A stretch of 9,739 bases of DNA. Origin: Clostridiaceae bacterium (lineage in GTDB: Bacteria; Bacillota; Clostridia; Saccharofermentanales; UBA5734). Location of the stretch: contig JAAYFZ010000205.1 in assembly GCA_012727965.1 (NCBI GenBank), forward strand, positions 1-9,739. Direction: 5' to 3'. A program made the position numbers and the translations under genes. Shown one piece after another: positions 1 to 6,740 of this stretch (the stretch's first letter is position 1; each line of letters opens with the position of its first letter). The notes under the pieces are model-generated. The model made no database searches. It was not told the origin of the DNA and saw only the letters and a program-made list of their open reading frames with translations.

Positions 1-209
1 TCCTTAAGCTCAGCCAGAGCCTTCCTGGCATCAAGCTCATTCTCGACAACAGTTTCTGCATAGACCACATTCTGACCCTGCTCCTTAAGCAGTTTCAGAA
101 TCTGATCGCGGCGGCTGCGTGACAGCTCGATTGGGAAACAGTCGCGGCTGACGGCAATGATTCCCGGTACTACTTCGGGAATATTATTGATGATTACATC
201 TTTTGACAT
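1..209 (-). CDS. L-fucose/L-arabinose isomerase family protein, N-terminal part (cut by window edge)
   Basis: Only the first 69 codons are present; the gene continues beyond base 1. The ATG at 207-209 has a clear Shine-Dalgarno GGAGGT (217-222) 7 nt upstream. The visible N-terminus has the segments GIIAVSRDCFPIELS, then a basic RSRR stretch, then TVVENELDA, which I recognise as the opening of fucose isomerase-related proteins (COG2407 group), cytoplasmic ketol isomerases that convert an aldose to its ketose. It lies 58 bp downstream of an AraR-like repressor gene on the same strand, with no terminator between them, so it is probably co-transcribed and sugar-controlled. The link to AraR hints at arabinose or a related pentose as substrate, but that is inference from context. 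The active site lies outside the window, so substrate and function cannot be tested here. Confidence 0.75.
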   Translation of the reverse strand, partial: MSKDVIINNIPEVVPGIIAVSRDCFPIELSRSRRDQILKLLKEQGQNVVYAETVVENELDARKALAELK

Positions 210-267
210 TTTGGTTACCTCCAGATTTTTTCTTTATGCTTCGGCCAGATAGCCGCTAACATCAAAT

Positions 268-1335
268 TCAGGTGCTTGCTCCATAAATTACAGCAGCTGG
301 CATTTCTATCACTTGAGCATTTCGCTCTCTTGTTGATCTAAACAACTCGGTTACAGCGGCACGACCCAGTTCGGCACAGGGATGGATTACCGAAGTAAGA
401 CTGCTGACAGAGTTTGCTGCACCATCGAGACGCTCAGCTGCGTCGAACCCGGTTACAGCCAGATCCTGTGGTACGGCTAAACCAATATCTCCAGCTATCC
501 TGATCACTGCCTGTGCTGCCATATCATTATAACAGCAGACTGCTGTTACGCCGCGTTTTACTACATCGATCAGGAAAATTCTAAGCGCTTCCTGAAAATC
601 GCCATCAGGGTCATCGGTCAACTGAGATTCTTCAAATAGCAGCGTCTCTTCTTCCATTGCTTTGATTTCATAAGCGGCCAGACCCATCCTGAATCCATGA
701 TAGCGACGCAGCCCCTGAGCCATATCACTGCAGAATAAGCCAGCTATCCGTTTATGCCCACGCTCATACAAATGATCAATCAGCTGACGCATGCCCTCCC
801 GATCATTTGTCAGTATACTGCTGGAGCTATAACACGGCAGAGAACCGTTGATCATGACAAAAGGTATACCGCTTCTCATAATCATGGCAAGGGTTTCATC
901 TCTCTCACTGCGAACCCCGGAACGAGCCGGCTCCCAGATCAAACCATCAAGCTGATATGACAGCAAACTCTCAAGCGAGCTGCGTTCCAGCTCTGTATCA
1001 TTGCGGCTGGACATCAGAACCAGTGACCCTGCCTGCTCCTTAAGCTTATCATCTATGCCTCTGATTATATCAGGGAAAATATAAGTATCGAGGTACTTGA
1101 TGCAGACACCGATACGCTTAGTGCTATGAGCAACATAAGTACCACTACCCTGCTTACGGTTCAGCACACCTTGCGAAACCATAACAGCAAGAGCATGCCG
1201 CACTGTCTGTCTGCTGATGCCAAATAGCTCCGCCAGCTCATTTTCTGAGGGCGCCCTGTCACCAGGCATTAAGATACCATCGCTAATCAGTTTAACTATA
1301 TAATACTGCACTGCCTGATATTTCGGCTGACTCAA
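268..1335 (-). CDS. araR: AraR-like transcriptional repressor (GntR winged helix fused to LacI-type sugar-binding domain)
   Basis: The protein has 355 aa, close to the usual length of AraR. Residues about 5-70 form a GntR winged helix: PSENELAELFGISRQTVRHAL carries the recognition helix around 41-50 and the wing GSGTYVA follows at 63-69. Residues 73-350 are a periplasmic-binding-protein-like sensor of the LacI/GalR type, and IFPDIIRGI, GLIWEPARS, CYNDMAAQAV and SLTSVIHP match the corresponding stretches of Bacillus subtilis AraR as I recall it. Known AraR proteins repress arabinose genes and release DNA when L-arabinose binds. The start is TTG (1333-1335), preceded by GAGGTG with 5 nt spacing; an ATG just upstream runs into a stop at once, so TTG is the only sensible start. 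An AraR-type palindrome sits on its promoter, which suggests autoregulation. Ligand identity is inferred; another pentose is possible. Confidence 0.85.
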   Translation of the reverse strand: MSQPKYQAVQYYIVKLISDGILMPGDRAPSENELAELFGISRQTVRHALAVMVSQGVLNRKQGSGTYVAHSTKRIGVCIKYLDTYIFPDIIRGIDDKLKEQAGSLVLMSSRNDTELERSSLESLLSYQLDGLIWEPARSGVRSERDETLAMIMRSGIPFVMINGSLPCYSSSSILTNDREGMRQLIDHLYERGHKRIAGLFCSDMAQGLRRYHGFRMGLAAYEIKAMEEETLLFEESQLTDDPDGDFQEALRIFLIDVVKRGVTAVCCYNDMAAQAVIRIAGDIGLAVPQDLAVTGFDAAERLDGAANSVSSLTSVIHPCAELGRAAVTELFRSTRERNAQVIEMPAAVIYGAST

Positions 1336-1403
1336 GCTAACACCTCATATTGTATAAGCACCAAATTTCGTCACCTGCAAGATGACCTCTAAATCTTTTA
1401 CCA

Positions 1404-1419
1404 ACTTGTATGTACAAGT
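1404..1419. promoter_or_regulatory. AraR-type operator palindrome
   Basis: ACTTGTATGTACAAGT is an inverted repeat in which 7 of 8 base pairs match; only the central T/G pair breaks it. It resembles the AraR box known from Bacillus subtilis (ATTTGTACGTACAAAT type). It starts 3 bp downstream of the -10 box of the minus-strand promoter for the AraR-like gene and covers the expected start point near 1416, so bound repressor would block initiation. The pairing is seen directly; binding by the neighbouring protein is inference. Confidence 0.75.
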
Positions 1420-1422
1420 AAG

Positions 1423-1451
1423 ATTATATCTGGTAAAAGTCGGCTTGACCA
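1423..1451 (-). promoter_or_regulatory. Promoter of the AraR-like repressor gene
   Basis: On the minus strand, the -35 TGGTCA (1446-1451, 4 of 6 to consensus) is separated by 17 bp from a perfect -10 TATAAT (1423-1428). Transcription would start near 1416, giving an untranslated leader of about 80 nt before the TTG at 1335. The operator palindrome at 1404-1419 overlaps the start point. Confidence 0.7.
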
Positions 1452-1473
1452 TCTCTAATGCCACGAATATAGC
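1445..1473 (+). promoter_or_regulatory. Possible upstream promoter toward radA
   Basis: TTGACC (1445-1450) and TATAGC (1468-1473) have a 17-bp spacing on the plus strand. It lies back to back with the repressor promoter, and the two -35 boxes overlap. It would give a leader of about 150 nt before radA. It is weaker than the extended -10 site at 1532-1540, so it may be an alternative or chance match. Confidence 0.35.
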
Positions 1474-1510
1474 TTAAGTGTTTTGGCTAGGATGCACAAG
1501 CGCTTCGCAA

Positions 1511-1540
1511 TCAACACAGACATATCTCATGTGTTATAAT
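1511..1540 (+). promoter_or_regulatory. Probable main promoter of radA-ispD
   Basis: A perfect TATAAT at 1535-1540 has the extended element TG one base upstream (1532-1533), and TCAACA (1511-1516) lies 18 bp away as a weak -35. Transcription would begin near 1547, about 80 nt before the radA ATG. The leader contains short complementary segments (1555-1568 with 1598-1606) but no T-run, so I see no attenuator. Confidence 0.6.
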
Positions 1541-1628
1541 TTCAGCAGCACAACAACCGGAACGGCAAGATCAATTGATGTAATCTGACCTGCCTTTTTG
1601 CCGGTTCAATATCTGACAGGAGAACAAT

Positions 1629-3029
1629 ATGGCAAAACCCAAATCAACCTTTTTCTGCACTGACTGCGGCCATGAAACCAGCGGCTGGCTAGGCAAATGT
1701 CCCGGCTGCGGCTCCTGGAATACCATGCAGGAATCATTGAAAACTGATAGCACATCCAAGAGTGGCAAGCGAGGAACCTGGGTAGCTTCCGATGATGAGG
1801 GTGCCAAGCCAGTAGGCAGACGCATCGTTACGATGGAATCGATCGAGACAGGCACGACCATGCGTCAGCCCTCGAAAATCAGCGAGCTCGATCGTGTTCT
1901 TGGCGGTGGTTTCGTACAGGGTTCTCTAGTTCTGATCGGTGGTGATCCCGGTATAGGCAAATCAACACTTCTGCTCCAGGTGGCAGGCCAATGGCCATCA
2001 GATGGCATGGTCCTCTATATTACGGGCGAAGAATCATTACAGCAGATCAGAATGCGCGCTGATCGTATCAGCATCGATTCGAAATCTCTGCGACTGTTGG
2101 CAGCAACTGATTTTACAACATTGGCGGCGGCCATCAAGGAAACTAAACCTGATATCACGATCATAGACTCAGTTCAAACAATGTATGTTGAAGAGCTGAG
2201 CGCCGCCCCGGGAAGTGTCAGCCAGGTACGTGAAGTTACAGCCGGACTGCTCAGGCTTGCCAAGCAGCTGCAGACCACGATCGTACTCGTCGGACATGTG
2301 ACAAAAGACGGCTCAATTGCCGGCCCGAGAGTTCTTGAGCATATGGTCGATACCGTACTCTATTTCGAGGGTGAAAATCTTGAGAATTATCGCATGCTGC
2401 GTGCCGTCAAAAACAGATTCGGCGCGACAGATGAACTCGGTGTCTTCGAAATGACTGAGCGTGGTCTCATTAGTGTAGATAATGCATCCATGGCGCTATT
2501 GGCAGGACGTCCGCAGAATGTTGCTGGCTCCGTTATTACGGCCTGTATGGAGGGAACAAGACCGCTGCTGCTGGAGATCCAGGCTCTGGTCAATGAGACC
2601 TCCGGCAATTTCGCTCTGCGCATGGCACAGGGCTATGATCGTAACAGACTCAATATGCTGCTGGCCGCAGCCGAGAAGCATCTCGGAATTGGTTTTCAAA
2701 ATTATGATACTTATATAAACGTCATCGGTGGTTTGAAGATCAATGAAACTGCTGCTGATCTGGCAATGCTCGCGGCCGTGCTCTCAAGTGTCAATGACAA
2801 GCCAACCAGAGATAAAACTCTGATCTGCGGCGAGATCGGCCTGACAGGCGAGATCAGATCAGTTGCCCAGGCCGACAAAAGGGCAATGGAGGCCAGCCGT
2901 ATGGGCATGAAATCGATCATCCTGCCCTCAGGCAATAAGAGGCAGCTTGAAGGCGTCAGCCTGCCGGATAAGTTCGAGATCTATTTTGTCGATAAACTGC
3001 AAGAAGCAATCGACATTATTTTCAGCTGA
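1629..3029 (+). CDS. radA: DNA repair protein RadA (Sms)
   Basis: RadA is a RecA-like cytoplasmic ATPase that acts in homologous recombination and promotes branch migration. All family parts are present in 466 aa, near the usual length. A four-cysteine zinc finger occupies C10, C13, C24 and C27. Walker A GGDPGIGKS spans 104-112, with K111 as the nucleotide lysine. Walker B ends at D180 in ITIIDS. The RadA signature KNRFG is at 261-265. The C-terminal part (about 285-466) is the Lon-like domain, with GEIGLTGEIR at 401-410. The start ATG has AGGAGA 5 nt upstream. ispD follows after 27 bp on the same strand. In many Bacillota radA is followed by disA and a yacL gene before ispD; both are missing here. 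The identification is secure from the motifs. Confidence 0.97.
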   Translation: MAKPKSTFFCTDCGHETSGWLGKCPGCGSWNTMQESLKTDSTSKSGKRGTWVASDDEGAKPVGRRIVTMESIETGTTMRQPSKISELDRVLGGGFVQGSLVLIGGDPGIGKSTLLLQVAGQWPSDGMVLYITGEESLQQIRMRADRISIDSKSLRLLAATDFTTLAAAIKETKPDITIIDSVQTMYVEELSAAPGSVSQVREVTAGLLRLAKQLQTTIVLVGHVTKDGSIAGPRVLEHMVDTVLYFEGENLENYRMLRAVKNRFGATDELGVFEMTERGLISVDNASMALLAGRPQNVAGSVITACMEGTRPLLLEIQALVNETSGNFALRMAQGYDRNRLNMLLAAAEKHLGIGFQNYDTYINVIGGLKINETAADLAMLAAVLSSVNDKPTRDKTLICGEIGLTGEIRSVAQADKRAMEASRMGMKSIILPSGNKRQLEGVSLPDKFEIYFVDKLQEAIDIIFS

Positions 3030-3056
3030 CAGCAATCTAGATCAGGAGTATAGCTT

Positions 3057-3794
3057 ATGAGCAATGGCATTTTTGTTCTGATTCCGGCCGCCGGTACTGG
3101 CAGCCGTATGGGCAGCAATATAAATAAACAGTTTCTGGAGATCGAGGGCATACCAACCGTAGTTCGAACAGCATCGCTGTTCGCTTCTTTGCCCGAAGTA
3201 TCAGGGATCTGCATAATCGCGGCAGCAATTGATATGACTGCCATGCAGACGCTCTTTTCTCAACGTGACTTGTCGACTCAGTTGATCTTCGCCGAGGGCG
3301 GGCCAACACGTCAGCACTCTGTTCTAAATGGTCTAAGAAAACTTGGCAACGAGCTGGCACCGCCAGATGATGCCATAGTACTAGTTCATGATGGCGCCCG
3401 CTGCCTGATAACTGCAGAAGTCGTCAGACGCTGTGTTGACGGCATCCGCCAATATTCAGCACCTTGTGCCGCAGCCATACCGGTAAAAGACACCATCAAG
3501 CAGGTCAAACCAGATCAAGCTGCAGCTCCGTCAGACGAGTCAGCTCCCGAAGTCGATAAAACGCTCGATAGAAACTTGCTTTGGGCAATCCAGACCCCAC
3601 AAGGAGCAGTCTATAGCCAGCTACTAACTGCCTACGAAGCTGTTACGAGAAGAAATCAGCTAGTCACCGATGACCTCGCCGTAATGGAGGCTGAGGGCTA
3701 TGTGTCCAGACTGACATATGGCGATTACAGGAACTTAAAAATAACGACTCCGGAAGATGTTATTCTCGCGGAGTCGCTGCTTGCAAATTCATAA
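3057..3794 (+). CDS. ispD: 2-C-methyl-D-erythritol 4-phosphate cytidylyltransferase
   Basis: The enzyme joins CTP and MEP to give CDP-methylerythritol in the non-mevalonate isoprenoid pathway. The protein has 245 aa, slightly longer than the E. coli enzyme (236). The nucleotide-binding loop PAAGTGSRMG (10-19) gives R17, and NKQF gives K24; both match the known catalytic Arg and Lys. HDGAR (111-115) supplies the metal-binding D112, R172 lies in the DRNLLWAIQTPQ motif, and K228 in NLKITTPED is the MEP-binding lysine. The extra length falls at about 151-169, an Ala/Pro/Ser/Asp/Glu-rich insert between the DTIKQV strand and DRN, probably a surface loop. AGGAG (3044-3048) lies 8 nt before the ATG. 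It is probably co-transcribed with radA. It ends 19 bp from the convergent ispF stop, and its last codons contain a hairpin that looks like the terminator of the opposite strand. Confidence 0.95.
   Translation: MSNGIFVLIPAAGTGSRMGSNINKQFLEIEGIPTVVRTASLFASLPEVSGICIIAAAIDMTAMQTLFSQRDLSTQLIFAEGGPTRQHSVLNGLRKLGNELAPPDDAIVLVHDGARCLITAEVVRRCVDGIRQYSAPCAAAIPVKDTIKQVKPDQAAAPSDESAPEVDKTLDRNLLWAIQTPQGAVYSQLLTAYEAVTRRNQLVTDDLAVMEAEGYVSRLTYGDYRNLKITTPEDVILAESLLANS
3737..3776 (-). terminator. Intrinsic terminator for the minus-strand ispF transcript, inside ispD
   Basis: Arms CGACTCCG (3745-3752) and CGGAGTCG (3769-3776) are perfectly complementary over 8 bp, and the 16-nt loop can add about four inner pairs after one mismatch. 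Read on the minus strand the stem is followed directly by TTATTTTT (from 3744 down to 3737). It lies 38 bp downstream of the ispF stop. On the plus strand no T-run follows, so it should not stop radA-ispD. No clear plus-strand terminator is visible after ispD. Confidence 0.6.
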
Positions 3795-3813
3795 ACAATT
3801 GATACGGTAATAA

Positions 3814-4317
3814 TTACTCTGGCCGTCTGGCCGTTAAAATGCATATACATTGCATTCCGAGCCCGCGCCCGAAATCAGTTAGTCCTTCACCGGTCGTAGC
3901 TGTCATCGTAACAGCAGACTGATCGAGCCCCACAAGTCCGGCTACCGAAGCTCTGATCTGTTCGATCCAGGGCATCAGCTTAGGCTTAAGGGCTTCAATG
4001 CTCATGGAAATATGGCTAAGCTCCCAGTCACCCAGATCATACAGAGCCATTTTTAGATATTCTCTGCTGTCTGTTATCCCCTGCTCCAGACATAGACGAT
4101 CGGCTGCGCCGCCGAGTATGTTGATCCCGGTCAGGCCAGAGATCGCGTTCGTCAGAGCATGCAGAATCACATCTGCATCACTATTGCCGGCAAGTGCCGG
4201 CGCATCTGGTATTATCAAGCCGCCCAGGACGAGATCACGCGGCTGCACAGACAATTCTTCAGCTGTGCAGAAACGGTGGCTATCCTGGCCGATCGAACTG
4301 ATATAGGCATAGCCCAT
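3814..4317 (-). CDS. ispF: 2-C-methyl-D-erythritol 2,4-cyclodiphosphate synthase, divergent form
   Basis: IspF cyclises CDP-ME 2-phosphate to MEcPP, two steps after IspD. The protein has 167 aa, a little over the typical 155-160. The metal site is kept: GQDSHRF gives D12 and H14, and ILHALT gives H53. The late motif ATTGEGLTDFGRGLG (140-154) matches the family's ATTTEKLGFTGRGEG with E144 retained. Two usual features are changed: the catalytic-loop HSDGD is NSDAD (45-49), and the DIG-x-x-FPDTD region is replaced by NILGGAADRLCLEQGITDS (66-84). I recall similar variants in some clostridia, so this is probably a subfamily rather than decay. The ATG at 4315-4317 lies 5 bp after the acyl-CoA synthetase stop, and its AGGAG lies across that stop, indicating co-transcription and translational coupling. 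It converges on ispD instead of following it. Confidence 0.85.
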   Translation of the reverse strand: MGYAYISSIGQDSHRFCTAEELSVQPRDLVLGGLIIPDAPALAGNSDADVILHALTNAISGLTGINILGGAADRLCLEQGITDSREYLKMALYDLGDWELSHISMSIEALKPKLMPWIEQIRASVAGLVGLDQSAVTMTATTGEGLTDFGRGLGMQCICILTARRPE

Positions 4318-4322
4318 GTAGA

Positions 4323-5987
4323 TTACTCCTTATCCTCACTGCCCTGTCTGATCTCAACACGGCGGATCTTGCCGCTGATCGTTTTGGGAAGCTCGGTCAC
4401 GAAATCAAGAATACGCGGATATTTATAAGGTGCTGTATGTGTTTTTACATAATCCTGCAGCTCTTTTCTCAGCTCATCACTGGCCTCATAGCCTTTTGCC
4501 AGAACGACAGTAGCTTTTACAACTTGTCCTCTGACAGGATCCGGTGCACCGGTGATCGCACATTCCATAACAGCCGCATGCTCCATCAATACACTCTCAA
4601 CCTCGAAAGGCCCGATCCTGTAACCGGAGCTCTTGATAATATCGTCAGTACGGCCAACAAACCAGAGATAACCATCTTCATCCTGCCAAGCCAGATCACC
4701 TGTATGATAATAGCCATCATGCCAGACACTCGTAGTCAATACAGGATCCTTATGATATCCACTGAACATACCAGGCAGCTTATCACCCGAGCCGGTTGAG
4801 ACACAAATCTCACCTGACTGTCCTGGTTCGACTGGCTGGCCGGCATCATCGAGCAGCGTAATATTATAGACCGATGACGGCATGCCCATAGAACCTGGTT
4901 TAGTTTTCATCCAGTAATTCGTAACTACAGCCAGAGTCATCTCTGTCTGACCATAGCCTTCCTTGAGCTCGAGACCAGTTGCTTTTTTAAACTGCTCATA
5001 TACTTCAGTATTCAGAGCCTCGCCTGCGATCGTACAATGTTGCAGACAGCTCAGATCATATTTACTGAGGTCTTCTTTGATCAGGAAACGATAGATGGTA
5101 GGCGGCGCACAGAATGTGGTAATCTTATCCTTCTGCAGCTTATCCAGCAAAACTGACGGTACAAATCTCTCCATGTCGAAAACATAGATACCTGCCTCCA
5201 TCAGCCATTGGCCATAGAGCTTGCCCCAGACTGATTTAGCCCAGCCTGTTTCCGAAACAGTCAGATGAAGTCCGTCAGGATCGACCTTATGCCAATACTT
5301 AGCGGTCGGAATATGGCCGATCGCATAATAGAAATCATGTGTGACCATTTTCGGCATGCCGGTTGTACCGGATGTGAAATAGAGCAGCATCATATCTTCA
5401 TTACCGGGCATATCTGCACCAACAGGCCTGGCAAAAGCCGGCGCCTCAGCCAGTCCCCGCTCGAAGGACAGCCAGCCGTCTCGCTCGCCTTTTACCAATA
5501 TTTTTGTAAGATCATGCTCGTACAAAGTAGCTGCCTGGTCCACCATATCGCTGATATCACCGTCGGCTGTACAGACGACTGCACTGACCTCGGCCGCGTT
5601 GAAGCGATATACAAGATCCTTGACCTGGAGCTGATTGGTGGCAGGTATAGCAACAGCGCCAATTTTATGCAGAGCCAGAATCGCGAACCAGAATTGATAG
5701 TGGCGCTTAAGTATAAGCACGACCTTATCTCCTCTACGGATTCCCTGCTGCTGGAAAAAGGATGCACAGGCATCGCTCTTCTGTTTCATATCGAGGAAGC
5801 TGAAGGTATGCTCTTCGCCCTCCTCATTACACCAGAACATCGCTCTTCTATTTGGCTCGCTGGCAGCGATCCGGTCAATCACATCATAAGCAAAATTGAA
5901 TTGATCGGGTACTCTTAGACTATAACTCTGGATATTACCCTCACTGTCATAATTTTCTATCAGATATTCTTTGTGCAGATTCAGCAT
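4323..5987 (-). CDS. AMP-forming acyl-CoA synthetase (medium-chain/acetyl-CoA synthetase-like)
   Basis: A cytoplasmic ligase of the ANL superfamily that activates a carboxylic acid with ATP to an acyl-adenylate and passes it to CoA. The 554 aa are full length for this group. The ATP-binding loop is TSGTTGMPK (205-213), the adenylate-site motif YGQTE is at 345-349, YHTGD at 427-431 gives the ribose-binding aspartate, the hinge region GRTDDIIKSSGYRIGPFEVE spans 445-464, and the catalytic lysine K540 lies in PKTISGK (534-540). The overall pattern resembles medium-chain and butyryl-type synthetases, but the acid cannot be read from sequence. AAGGAG precedes the ATG at 5985-5987. An XRE-cupin regulator gene lies 66 bp upstream on the same strand, and ispF starts 5 bp downstream, so the three genes form one unit. 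I know the regulator-synthetase pair as recurrent in clostridia. Confidence 0.9.
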   Translation of the reverse strand: MLNLHKEYLIENYDSEGNIQSYSLRVPDQFNFAYDVIDRIAASEPNRRAMFWCNEEGEEHTFSFLDMKQKSDACASFFQQQGIRRGDKVVLILKRHYQFWFAILALHKIGAVAIPATNQLQVKDLVYRFNAAEVSAVVCTADGDISDMVDQAATLYEHDLTKILVKGERDGWLSFERGLAEAPAFARPVGADMPGNEDMMLLYFTSGTTGMPKMVTHDFYYAIGHIPTAKYWHKVDPDGLHLTVSETGWAKSVWGKLYGQWLMEAGIYVFDMERFVPSVLLDKLQKDKITTFCAPPTIYRFLIKEDLSKYDLSCLQHCTIAGEALNTEVYEQFKKATGLELKEGYGQTEMTLAVVTNYWMKTKPGSMGMPSSVYNITLLDDAGQPVEPGQSGEICVSTGSGDKLPGMFSGYHKDPVLTTSVWHDGYYHTGDLAWQDEDGYLWFVGRTDDIIKSSGYRIGPFEVESVLMEHAAVMECAITGAPDPVRGQVVKATVVLAKGYEASDELRKELQDYVKTHTAPYKYPRILDFVTELPKTISGKIRRVEIRQGSEDKE

Positions 5988-6053
5988 TTGCTATTTCTCC
6001 TTATATTTAAGTAGGATTGTCCGGATCATTAGAATTTAGTCTTGATAGCAGCT

Positions 6054-6620
6054 TCAGCTACCCATCACGATAGCCAAAAAGCGGCAGGGTGAATTACCTA
6101 TCGCAACCATGCCATGTGGTTTTCCCGCATCATAATAGATGGAATCACCTGCATGCAGAATCTCTTCATGCTCGCCGATACGAATGCGTAGGCTGCCAGA
6201 AAGAACATAATCCATTTCCTGTCCGGCATGTGTGCTTAGTGCCAGTTCACAGGAACCTGCTCCCTCTTCAAGTGGAGCAGTAACGACAAAAGGCTCGGCC
6301 AGGCGATCCTTGAAATTATAAGCCAGGCTAAGATATTTGAAACCCTTGCGGCGTTCTATCGGCAAACCCTTATCTCTGCGCACCAGTGCATAACCGCTAA
6401 GATGCGGAGATTCACCAGTAACAAGCTCGGTCAAATCTATACCGAAACGATTGGATGCCTTGTAGAGGAAAGTGAAGTTAAAATCCTTCTCGCCTGCCTC
6501 CATTGACTTATATTCATCAACTGAGACATCCGTAGCGGCTGCCATATCTTCGACAGACAAATCAAGTATATCGCGCATCCCCTTAAGTCTGACACCGATT
6601 TCTCTGATAAACTGTTCCAT
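6054..6620 (-). CDS. XRE-family regulator with C-terminal cupin domain
   Basis: The protein has 188 aa in two domains. Residues 1-70 form a Cro/C1-type helix-turn-helix (RLKGMRDILDLSVEDMAAAT, then DVSVDEYKSMEAG and FLYKASNRFGIDLTELVTGE). Residues about 120-187 form a small cupin barrel: HAGQEMDYVLSG (131-142) and GDSIYYDAGKPHGM (158-171) keep H131, E135 and H169, which could bind a metal or ligand. Such proteins sense a small molecule and control nearby genes. The neighbour 66 bp downstream is an acyl-CoA synthetase, so an organic acid or acyl-CoA signal is plausible but unproven. GGGAGGATC precedes the ATG at 6618-6620 with normal spacing. Its promoter region (6660-6740) holds TATTAG twice, 11 bp apart, which could be an operator. 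Confidence 0.9.
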   Translation of the reverse strand: MEQFIREIGVRLKGMRDILDLSVEDMAAATDVSVDEYKSMEAGEKDFNFTFLYKASNRFGIDLTELVTGESPHLSGYALVRRDKGLPIERRKGFKYLSLAYNFKDRLAEPFVVTAPLEEGAGSCELALSTHAGQEMDYVLSGSLRIRIGEHEEILHAGDSIYYDAGKPHGMVAIGNSPCRFLAIVMGS

Positions 6621-6673
6621 TCTGATCCTCCCTGCCTGTCTACGGCATCTCTGGTATTCTTGAACTGATTTTT

Positions 6674-6702
6674 ACTATATTTCTATTAGTAGTTTATTAG
6701 AA
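6674..6702 (-). promoter_or_regulatory. Candidate promoter of the XRE-cupin/acyl-CoA synthetase/ispF unit
   Basis: On the minus strand TATAGT (6674-6679) lies 17 bp from a poor -35 TTCTAA (6697-6702). The plus-strand word TATTAG occurs at 6684-6689 and 6695-6700, an 11-bp period that puts both on one face of the helix, in the spacer and over the -35. An alternative is TTGATA (6734-6739) with a weak AGTAAT -10 (6711-6716). The A+T-rich stretch 6661-6740 certainly holds the promoter of this unit; which boxes are used is uncertain. Confidence 0.4.
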
Positions 6703-6740
6703 TCAGGATAATTACTCATATCAGTATAACTGTATCAAAG

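Noticed and set aside
235..256. A terminator between the AraR-like gene and the isomerase gene
   Set aside because: Only a 4-bp CGGC/GCCG stem is present and it is followed by an A-rich stretch, not T on the transcribed strand, so read-through into the isomerase gene is more likely.
754..960. Plus-strand open frame inside the AraR-like gene
   Set aside because: It has no ribosome site or recognisable product and lies fully antisense to a well-supported gene.
1494..1508. A catabolite repression (cre) site around AAGCGCTT
   Set aside because: Only the central 8-bp palindrome fits. The flanking TG and CA bases of the cre consensus are absent on both sides.
3795..3840. A plus-strand terminator after ispD
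   Set aside because: The repeated TGGCCGT is a direct repeat from the ispF 3' end, and no stable stem with a T-run is visible on the plus strand.
5265..5918. A 217-codon open frame on the plus strand inside the acyl-CoA synthetase gene
   Set aside because: It is the antisense shadow of a gene with a complete set of family motifs, and its own translation resembles no family I know.
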